From Serendipita indica DSM 11827 (Eukaryota > Basidiomycota > Agaricomycetes > Sebacinales > Serendipitaceae), in NCBI GenBank assembly GCA_910890315.1, contig CAJVGD010000042.1, positions 1,860,001 to 1,924,000 on the forward strand: a DNA stretch of 64,000 bases, given 5' to 3'. Positions 55,557-64,000 of this stretch are shown piece after piece. Under the pieces are notes generated by a model. That model had not been told where the DNA came from and searched no databases. It saw only the letters and a program-made list of their open reading frames with translations. Both the position numbers and the translations under genes were made by a program. The stretch's first letter is position 1; each line of letters begins with the position of its first letter.

Positions 55557-56409
55557 GCGGCGGTAGCGAGATCCTAAGTGGGGTGAATTGACGATCGCCA
55601 GGTAGAGGGAACAGAATACATACACGCATCATGATACTCAAACGCTGGGCGGGATTCAATGGTGGCTCGGGCTTTAAGATCGAGTGTTTGTATTTGTATC
55701 GGACCAGATCGCTAAACAATGAGTGAGTGACCGGGTGGTGGTGCCTACAAGCGAAGACAGGCTTGCCGTTGAATGTAATAGCTCCCTGGTTCTAGCACGA
55801 CCTCGTAGCGATGTCCGTCGCAATTTTCGAGGCGAAGGACGCGTGCAGAGCCGAGCGAAATTCCGAGGATGCAAGACCCGCTGGCCTTGACATTGTCAAT
55901 GTGTGGAAGAATCTCACCATCACTAGCGAGATGTAGAACATGGCATTGATGGTGAACGGCAAGTTCAGGGGGTAACTGGGCCCGAAGTTTTGCAAGAACG
56001 GGGTCGAGACTGGCGTCGGTGGCGACTAGCGAGTGCCAGTGAGCATCTGTGATGCGAGCTTCTCTGTATTTTCTAATTACGCCGTCAAAGTGGCCCTACC
56101 GAGCGGAGCAAGGTGTTCCGTTAGGCCCGACGGCAAAACACTTGGCCCAAAAAAACTCACCGGCTCAAAGTCGTAGAGCTGTTCGGGGAGAAATCCTTGA
56201 CCGTCTGCTGTCACAGAACCTGTCTGGAGCAGTTTTCTCCGTTTTCTGCGACTTGCAGCGGTCGAGGCCGCGGCGTCGAGGTGTTGGAGGGCAGCGTTGA
56301 GGAGCGTCCGCTGTTCATGGTCGCTGAAAACTCGTGGAAAATAAGTGAAGCCAGCTGGGGCGGCTGTTGGCGGTCTGACCGAGGCGAGCGAGGACAGGAG
56401 CCGTCGCAT
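55553..56409 (-). CDS. ALKBH7: ALKBH7-like mitochondrial 2-oxoglutarate dioxygenase
   Basis: Exons 56409-56161, 56095-55767, 55711-55624, 55573-55553; 228 aa, the family length. The start MRRLLSSLASVRPPTAAPAG looks like a mitochondrial presequence. AlkB fold: FTYFPRVFSDHEQRTLL, then HFDGVIRKYREARI, and the iron site HVLHLASDGEILPHIDNVKA (His-x-Asp), SGSCILGISLGSARVLRL, LEPGSYYIQRDLVRYKYKHS (second His) and PAQRLSIMMR (2-oxoglutarate Arg). In animals ALKBH7 acts in mitochondrial metabolism and tRNA demethylation; the fungal role is inferred. Intron 2 (55766-55712) requires a GC donor. The 21-nt last exon ends in a TAG that overlaps the TFC6 stop. Confidence 0.87.
55712..55766 (-). other. GC-AG intron in the ALKBH7-like gene
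   Basis: Donor CG|GCAAGC, acceptor TTGTTTAG. Splicing joins YYIQ-R to DLVRYKYKHS, the conserved end of the AlkB core; reading through gives a stop after eight codons. Confidence 0.75.
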
Positions 56410-56606
56410 TAGGAGATAAGATTCGAGATAAGATTTCGTAAGGCTTTTGCCCTGATTCGTCTCTTCGGGCGTCGCGTCCGACGGGCGTTTGAATGTCAGT
56501 GGCGGGCCAATCAATCTTGTTGCTTTACTTTCTCCCCCTCCTCCCCGCCCGCCCGCTTATTTGGCGATTTTGCATCTTGGACCCGACCTCGTCCATCTCC
56601 TCTGCC

Positions 56607-59600
56607 ATGGATCCCGTCCTACGCGACTCTGATTCATGGGCAAATGCACTGCCAGCCTCTCAGGGTCTCTACAATCCAGAAAACGAGCGTGACGCGTGCG
56701 GCGTCGGCTTTATTTGTCAGATAAAGGGCAAGCCATCCCACAAGATTATCTCAGATGCGCGCCATCTCCTCTGTGCAATGACACATCGAGGCGCAACAGG
56801 TGCAGACTCGCGCGACGGCGACGGTGCGGGCGTAATGTGTGGCATCCCTCACGAATTTTTCAAGGCAGAGGCAGAGCGCCTCCTCAGCGCCCCCCTTCCA
56901 TCTGCAGGTCACTATGCTGTTGGGAACCTTTTCTTGAACCCCACAGACGTCACCGAACAGGACAAGCACAAGGCCATATTTGCAAACATCGCATCTGACC
57001 TCGGCCTTCGCGTCCTTGGATGGCGAAAAGTGCCCACAGATGGCTCTATCCTCGGCCCTGCCTCTAGCTCAAGGGAGCCTGCAATCTTCCAACCCTTTGT
57101 CGTTCTTCGCAAGCATTATGGCGACGGCAACTCGTGCGCGCACGGCGAGTTTGACGAGAAGCATTTTGAACGGCAGCTTTACGTGCTCAGAAAGCACGCC
57201 ACACATACAATGTGAGTCTTGATCCCTTCAATTCTACCTGAACGCACTCCTCCCGCTAGACCTCGTCGACCGAGTTGGCTTTTTGCCGTCAGAGCGTGCT
57301 TCTTTTTTTGTCTATCATGTACTATCGACCCTGTAAATTGGATACTAATTATTATTCGTTCCTCAGTACGCTCGCCAAGTGGTTCTATATCTGCTCACTC
57401 TCGAGCAAAAACATCGTGTACAAGGGTCAACTCTCGCCTCCCCAAGTTTACAATTACTATCACGACCTGAACCACGTCCTGTTTGCGTCCCATTTCGCTC
57501 TCGTCCATTCCCGTTTCTCGACGAATACGTTCCCTAGTTGGGACCGTGCACAGCCCATGAGATGGGCCGCTCACAACGGTACAGGATTATTGTTCACTTC
57601 ATGACAAGATATTAACTTCGTGTCCACAGGCGAGATCAACACCGTCCGTGGAAATAAGAATTGGATGCACGCTCGTGAAGGCGTCTTGCATTCGAGCCTG
57701 TTTGGCGAGGACCTTGACCTTCTCTATCCCATCATCGAGAAAGGCGGCTCAGACTCTGCAGCATTCGACAATGTTCTCGAACTTCTCGTCGTGAATGGCG
57801 TCCTCACATTGCCAGAGGCCGTGATGATGCTCATTCCCGAGGCTTGGCAAGACAATGCGCTCATGGAGCCAGAGAAAAAGGCGTTTTACAAATGGGCTGC
57901 ATGTCTTCAAGAGCCATGGGATGGTCCAGCTCTATTCACCTTCTCAGACGGTCGCTATTGTGGTGCCAACTTGGACCGCAATGGCCTTCGTCCATGTCGC
58001 TATGTTGTCACTTCTCAGGACATCATGGTCTGCGCTTCAGAGGTTGGCGCGATCTACATCGAGCCTGAGACTGTTGTCCAAAAAGGCCGTCTCAAGCCCG
58101 GCCGGATGCTCCTCGTAGACACCAAGGAGGGAAGGATTGTCGATGATAAGGAGCTTAAGCTGAATACAGCCCGCAAGCAGAACTTTGCGACCTGGATCGA
58201 GACGCATATGCTTCTGATGCCCAATATCGTCAAACGGGTTCAACGATCCATGTCGGTCGAGCCCAAAATTGACGACGCACCACTGAGCACCGATCCACTT
58301 TTACTTGCGTTCGGCTACACCATCGAACAGCTTCACTTGCTGATGCTTCCGATGGTCACGGATGGCAAAGAGGCCCTTGGTTCCATGGGCAACGACGTCG
58401 CGTTGGCATGTATGGCCACGCAACCTCGTCTGGTTTACGAGTATTTCCGCCAGCTATTCGCGCAGGTCACCAATCCCCCAATCGACCCGCTTCGAGAGAA
58501 AATTGTCATGTCTCTGGAGGCCTATGTCGGACCCGAGGGTAATCTACTCGAAATGAAACCAGAGCAATGTCATCGTATCTTGCTCCCTTCCCCTGTCATC
58601 TCTTTGGAGGAAATGGAAGCCATGAAGCATCTCAAAGTCGCCTACGCACGATGGCCATCGCGTACTATCGACATCACATTCCCCAAAACCCATGGTATCC
58701 CAGGATATCGTGGTGCTATCGAGCGTGTCTGCGAGGAAGCATCCCAATCCATCGACGATGGTATCAAGGTCATCATTCTCTCTGACAGAGCGGTTGGACC
58801 AGATCGTGTTCCCCTATCAGCCCTCGTCGCATGTGGTGCCGTTCACCACCATCTCATCGCATCAAAGAAACGTGCAAAGGTAGCCCTTATGGTTGATACC
58901 GGCGAAGCTCGTGAAGTTCATCATCTCTGCGTCTTGGTCGGATATGGGGCAGACGCCATCTGTCCTTATCTCGCCTTTGAGGTCATTCATAAAGTTGCAA
59001 GGGAGAAGCTGTAAGTGATTTGTGTATACATGAGGCGACCAAAGCTGACAATATGTAGTGTCAAGGGCGATTTCACGGTCGAACAATTGATCAAGAATTA
59101 TCGTAAAGCAGCCGACCTTGGCTTCCTCAAGGTTATGTCCAAGATGGGCATTTCCACACTCCAGTCATACAAGGGCGCCCAGATCTTTGAAGCGCTCGGT
59201 CTTCACAACGAGGTCATCGAAAAGTGCTTCACTGGTACCGCCAGTCGTGTACAAGGCGCGACGTTTGACTTGCTCGCACTAGATGCGTTTGAGTTGCATG
59301 AACGTGGCTGGCCCTCTCGAGACACGATTCTACCACCGGGCATGCCCGAGTCCGGAGAATATCATTGGCGTGATGGTGGCGAACCCCATGTCAACGACCC
59401 AGAATGCATTGCCAACCTTCAGGATGCTGTCCGCGAGAAAAACCAGAAAGCGTACGATAGCTATGCGCAAGGTGCTTACGAGCAGATCAAACGCTCTACC
59501 CTCCGTGGACTTCTCGAATTCAGATATGACGAAGCCACGCCTATTCCAATCGAGCAGGTTGAGCCGTGGAACGAAATTGTGCGCCGATTCGTCACCGGTG

Positions 59601-62600
59601 CGATGTCTTACGGTTCCATTTCTATGGAGGCACATTCTACTCTTGCCATCGCGATGAACCGTCTCGGCGGCAAGTCCAACACTGGTGAGGGAGGCGAAGA
59701 TGCAGAACGCTCCAACATCCTACCGAATGGCGATACGATGCGTTCAGCCATCAAACAAATCGCCTCGGGTCGTTTCGGTGTCACCTCCAATTACCTTGCC
59801 GACGCCGACGAGCTCCAGATCAAGATGGCTCAAGGCGCGAAGCCTGGAGAAGGAGGTGAACTACCAGGTCACAAGGTGTCCGCTTCCATTGCACGCACTC
59901 GCCACTCTACCGCCGGCGTCGGTCTCATCAGTCCTCCTCCCCACCACGATATCTATAGCATCGAGGATCTCAAGCAACTGATTTACGACCTCAAGTGCTC
60001 CAACCCTCGTGCGCGAGTCTCTGTCAAGCTCGTATCCGAAGTCGGTGTTGGCATTGTTGCTAGTGGTGTCGCCAAAGCCAAAGCAGACCATATCCTGATT
60101 TCTGGTCACGATGGTGGCACTGGAGCCTCAAGTTGGACTGGTATCAAATACGCTGGTCTCCCATGGGAGCTGGGGTTGGCAGAGACTCATCAAACGCTGG
60201 TCTTGAACGACTTGAGGGGCAGAGTCACAGTCCAGACTGATGGCCAGATTCGTACTGGTCGTGACATTGCCATTGCGTGCTTGCTCGGTGCTGAAGAGTG
60301 GGGTTTTGCTACGACGCCACTAATTGCGATGGGCTGTATCATGATGAAGAAGTGTCATTTGGTGAGTGGATTCTTCTTTCGACCAAAGCTTGAATTGAGT
60401 GCGTTTGATAGAATACCTGCCCGGTCGGGATTGCCACCCAGGATCCAGAGCTGCGTGCCAAGTTTGCTGGACAGCCCGAGCAAGTCATCAATTTCTTCTA
60501 CTACGTCGCGGAGGAACTCCGAGGTATCATGGCCAAACTCGGTATCCGCACCATCAACGAGATGGTCGGACGCGCGGACCTTCTCCGTGTGAACGAATCG
60601 CTGAGGACACCGAAAACGCGTCATCTCGATCTCTCGGCGATCCTTAAGCCTGCTTTCCAAATGCGTCCGGGTGCGTCCACATACCGCATTCGTGCTCAAG
60701 ACCACAAGCTGTACATCCGCCTTGACAACAAATTTGTGGACGAGTCCGAATTGGCTCTCACCAAGGGTCTCCCAGTCCATATCGAATGCGACGTTGTCAA
60801 CACTGACCGCGCATTGGGGACGACGCTCTCCTACAAAGTCTCCAAGCTCTACGGAGAAGAGGGCTTGCCAAAGGACACAATTCACATCAACATGTATGGC
60901 TCAGCAGGCCAGTCTTGTGGCGCCTTCCTTGCGCCCGGAATCACCATTGAACTTGAAGGGGACGCCAACGACTACGTTGGCAAGGGTCTTTCCGGTGGTC
61001 GTCTCATCGTCTACCCGCCCAAGGCATCTCGTTTCAAGGCCGAAGAAAACATCATCATTGGAAACGTTTGCCTCTATGGCGCGACCTCTGGTGAGGCCTT
61101 CATCCGAGGCGTCGCTGCTGAGAGGTTTGCCGTTCGAAACTCTGGTGCAAAGGCCGTCGTTGAGGGTACCGGTGATCATGGTTGCGAGTATATGACCGGT
61201 GGGCGTGTCGTGGTGCTTGGAACGACTGGACGCAACTTTGCTGCTGGTATGAGCGGTGGTATCGCGTATGTCTTGGATACTGCCCACACATTCGCATCAA
61301 AGGTCAATATGGGCATGGTTGAACTTGGCACAGTCGAAGATCCCAAGGAGATTGCCGAGCTCCGCAGCCTTATTGAAGATCATCGTCATTACACCGGCTC
61401 CGAGGTTGCTACTCGTGTGCTGCACGACTTCCACCGTCTTTTGCCCTCATTTGTCCGCGTCATGCCACTCGATTATAAGCGAGTACTGGAGGAAAACGCA
61501 TCCAAGGCTCGCGAGCTGCGACAAAGGCAAAGTGTCATCGACCTCATCCCCTCGAGGACAGCGAGTCAGGTAAACCTTGCAGATGAAGGTATTCAAGACG
61601 TTCTTCAGCCTCGTGAATCACTCGCCAATGCTATCACAAGTGTCCGCGATGGTCCAATGCCTTACCAGCGTTCAGCTTCCTCAGGCTCCATAACTCCTGC
61701 ACAAGAGCCTACCGTTGGTGACGTTGAAGATGCGATGGTCGACGATGCTGCGGCTCGGGAGCGACCGAAGAAACTCGACAAGCTTCGTGGTTTCATGAAG
61801 TATAAGCGCCTAGGTGAACATTATAGACCCGCCCGACGACGAGTTAAGGACTGGAACGAGCTCTCCAGCCGTCTGGATGATTACGAGCTCAAGCACCAAA
61901 CCGCTCGCTGCATGGACTGTGGTATTCCATTCTGCCAGTCCAACAACGGCTGCCCAATCTCGAACGTTATCCCGCAGTGGAATACTCTCGTTTTTAAGGA
62001 CCAATGGAGGGATGCCCTCAATCGTCTGTTGCTTACAAACAACTTCCCCGAATTCACTGGTCGTGTTTGTCCTGCACCTTGTGAAGGTGCTTGCGTTCTT
62101 GGAATCAATGAGGCGGCAGTGGGAATCAAGAGTATCGAGTGTGCCATCATTGACAAGGTATATTTCCACCATTAATGAGGGGTCTACTTCTGACTGGCTC
62201 TTTAGGGTTTCGAGATGGGCTGGATGGTCCCAAATCCACCTCACGTCCGCACCGGCAAGAAGGTCGCTATCGTCGGCTCTGGCCCAGCAGGCCTCGCTGC
62301 AGCAGACCAGTTGAATAAAGCTGGTCACCTTGTTACCGTCTATGATCGCAACGACCGCATGGGTGGATTGCTCATGTATGGCATCCCGAAGTGAGTTACG
62401 AAGTTACGGTATCAGAGCATTCATTCATCGAATTCTCTTGCAGCATGAAGCTCGACAAGGCAATTGTTCAACGACGTCTGGATTTGATGGAGGCAGAGGG
62501 CGTTGTAAGCCAATTATTTATTCATCGTAGCACGGTCTCACAGCATCCCAGCGATTTGTCCCGAATGCAAACGTTGGCGTTGATGTCGACGTCTCAACGA

Positions 62601-63740
62601 TCAAGTCTGAAAACGACGCACTCATCTTGGCCACTGGAGCGACATGGCCTCGCGATTTGAAGATCCCAGGCAGGAGCGCTGGCGGTATTCATTTTGCTAT
62701 GGAGTACCTGCAGCTGAACACCCAGTCGCTCCTCAACTCCAAGCTTCAAGATGGCAATTTCATCGACGCGAGGGGTAAGGACGTCATTGTCATCGGAGGA
62801 GGAGACACCGGTAATGACTGTATCGGAACCGCCATGCGACATGGTGCAAGGAGCGTTGTCAACTTTGAGTTGCTCCCCAAACCGCCCGCAAAGCGCGGCA
62901 GAGACAACCCATGGCCGCAATGGCCTCGGTAAGTGGGTGACCATACCTCAAAGCTCCAGACTTATTCTCTCTAGGATCTTCCGTACCGATTATGGTCACG
63001 CAGAGGTCGCAGCACACTTCGGAAACGGCAGGTAGTTCAATACACAGGTAGCCAACAGCTAATTCTTCTCTAGACCCTCGCGAGTTCTGCATCTCTACCA
63101 AGGAGTTCTTGACCGACGAGGACGGCAACGTAAAGGGTCTCAACACTGGTGAGCTCTGGGCCGATTTGCGTGTTATCTGCGTCTAAACATGGGTAGTTCG
63201 TGTCGAGTGGACCAAGGACAGTGGTGGCCGATGGAAGATGGAAGAAGTTCCTGGTTCTGAAAAGTTCTTCCCAGCCCAACTTGTCTTCCTGGCTCTCGGG
63301 TTCTTGGGTCCGGAGAGCGAGGTCATCAAAGCCTTGCAAGTCAAACAAGATGGACGCTCCAACGTTGAAACGGCCCCAAAGGTCTGTTCCCGGCCCAAAG
63401 TCTGTTGTTTTCTCAACGTCTTTGTAGAAATACTCCACAAACGTTCCCGGAGTCTTCGCAGCTGGTGATTGTCGACGTGGCCAGTCTTTGATTGTGTGGG
63501 GTATCAAGTGGGTTCATCTCTACGAAGCAATGTCTGGTACTCACCATCTCGTAGTGAGGGCCGAGCCGCGGCTGCCGAAGTCGATCTCTACCTTACTCAC
63601 AGCACACGACTGCCGATTGCTGGCGGTATTAGAGGACGCGTAAGCCACCTCATTGATCTCTACTGACCACTTATTAAATACATGTATAGATTCATACTGC
63701 TCCTCAGGAATCCGCAGCGGAGATCAAGGTATCTGCATAA
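56607..63740 (+). CDS. GLT1: NADH-dependent glutamate synthase (GOGAT)
   Basis: Fourteen exons: 56607-57211, 57367-57578, 57630-59010, 59059-60361, 60412-62157, 62206-62390, 62444-62504, 62552-62928, 62975-63027, 63074-63148, 63197-63381, 63428-63507, 63555-63639, 63690-63740; 2132 aa, the usual fungal length. Makes two glutamates from glutamine plus 2-oxoglutarate. Order: propeptide of 30 residues ending before catalytic Cys31 (DACGVGF); type-2 amidotransferase domain ([18 protein letters not shown]); central domain; FMN/3Fe-4S synthase domain ([37 protein letters not shown]); GltB C-terminal GXGXG domain ([15 protein letters not shown]); GltD part with Cys clusters ([22 protein letters not shown]), FAD site [17 protein letters not shown] and NADH site [13 protein letters not shown]. 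Intron 9 uses a GC donor. Intron 1 (155 nt) is the longest. Confidence 0.96.
63028..63073 (+). other. GC-AG intron in GLT1
   Basis: Donor CG|GCAGGT, acceptor TTCTCTAG. It yields [17 protein letters not shown], the conserved GltD sequence; the GT four bases downstream breaks the frame. Confidence 0.75.
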
Positions 63741-63846
63741 ATTTCGACATTAGTTCTGTCTGCATTTCTGTATATTATCCCTTCTTAAAAGAACATACGT
63801 GTTTCCATAACGTGGCGCGCGACTAAGTGGTGACTCCAACTTGGAC

Positions 63847-64000
63847 ATGGCCAACTTTTCGAGTTACGCCTCGAAGTTTTTAAACCAGTCATTGCTGCCC
63901 AACGCGTCTACGGTAGCGAATGAACCTCTTTTCTACTCGATAGCAGAAGCGTCTCATGAGGGCCTGGACGACGAAGACGTCCATCTCAGACGCAGTGGGC
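63847..64000 (+). CDS. 5' end of a gene cut by the window edge
   Basis: 51 codons from an ATG in ACATGG context: MANFSSYASKFLNQSLLP, then NEPLFYSIAEASHEGL and DDEDVHLRRSG. The frame is open to the end of the window. The pattern (FSSYASKFLN... EPLFYS... DDED-HLR) reminds me of the cytosolic start of fungal choline-transporter-like (CTL/Pns1) membrane proteins, but nothing diagnostic lies inside the window. Starts 106 bp after GLT1 on the same strand. Confidence 0.5.
   Translation, partial: MANFSSYASKFLNQSLLPNASTVANEPLFYSIAEASHEGLDDEDVHLRRSG

Noticed and set aside
56607-63740. A bifunctional biosynthetic gene cluster around GLT1
   Set aside because: GLT1 is a normal fused GltB-GltD enzyme of primary nitrogen metabolism; the neighbours are unrelated housekeeping genes.
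1-64000. CRISPR arrays, operon-like ribosome sites, tRNA or rRNA genes
   Set aside because: Spliceosomal introns show a eukaryote; no regularly spaced repeats and no cloverleaf with an intact A/B box was recognised by eye. A tRNAscan-SE run would settle the tRNA question.

Overview
The window looks like a gene-dense stretch of a filamentous basidiomycete genome, probably an Agaricomycete. Nearly every gene is cut by many short introns (mostly 42-60 nt, GT..AG, sometimes GC..AG), gaps between genes are often 100-400 bp, and both strands are used. A trehalose phosphorylase of the mushroom type, two GT61 glycosyltransferases, and single-copy genes such as CDC24, TSR3, NOP1, ECO1, HEL2, RLP24 and GLT1 fit a fungal chromosome arm. 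A closer placement (for example Rhizoctonia-like Cantharellales) is a guess. All exon structures were worked out by eye from splice signals, phase and family similarity; most spliced lengths come out as whole codons, but none is backed by RNA data.

Layout. 0.1-2.9 kb: two tandem atypical tyrosine phosphatases. 2.9-7.1 kb: casein kinase 2 beta subunit, an F-box-like protein and an XLF/Nej1 end-joining factor. 7.5-10.5 kb: trehalose phosphorylase. 10.8-21.7 kb: CDC24 (Cdc42 exchange factor), TSR3 (18S rRNA modification), a GT61 glycosyltransferase and a large RhoGAP. 22.1-25.7 kb: a second GT61 gene and a four-helix membrane RING-H2 protein. 25.9-36.7 kb: a single-finger C2H2 protein, a GH63-like glycosidase with one frame break, a WD40 protein with two frame breaks, and an intact GH2 beta-mannosidase. 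36.7-44.0 kb: ECO1, fibrillarin NOP1, a SAMHD1-like phosphohydrolase and the ribosome-collision ligase HEL2.

44.0-47.7 kb is a gene-poor, AT-rich island holding at least four diverged copies of one unclassified repeat in both orientations, a 20-bp tandem duplication and an 18-bp perfect palindrome. 47.7-56.4 kb: a tail-anchored protein with TP-x-PPG-x-W motifs, mitochondrial IF3, a bZIP factor, RLP24, mitochondrial ribosomal protein mL54, TFIIIC subunit TFC6 and an ALKBH7-like dioxygenase. 56.6-63.7 kb: NADH-dependent glutamate synthase GLT1, followed by the start of one more gene cut by the window edge.

Recurring themes are ribosome production and surveillance (TSR3, NOP1, RLP24, HEL2, TFC6; mitochondrial IF3 and mL54), Rho-family GTPase control (CDC24, RhoGAP) and sugar chemistry (trehalose phosphorylase, two GT61, GH63-like, GH2). 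The genes are not operonic. Convergent neighbours are packed so tightly that three pairs overlap in coding sequence, one pair sharing a single palindromic CTAG as both stop codons. I did not find an obvious new defence, biosynthetic or mobile system. The least explained items are the repeat family, the tail-anchored protein and the single-finger C2H2 protein.
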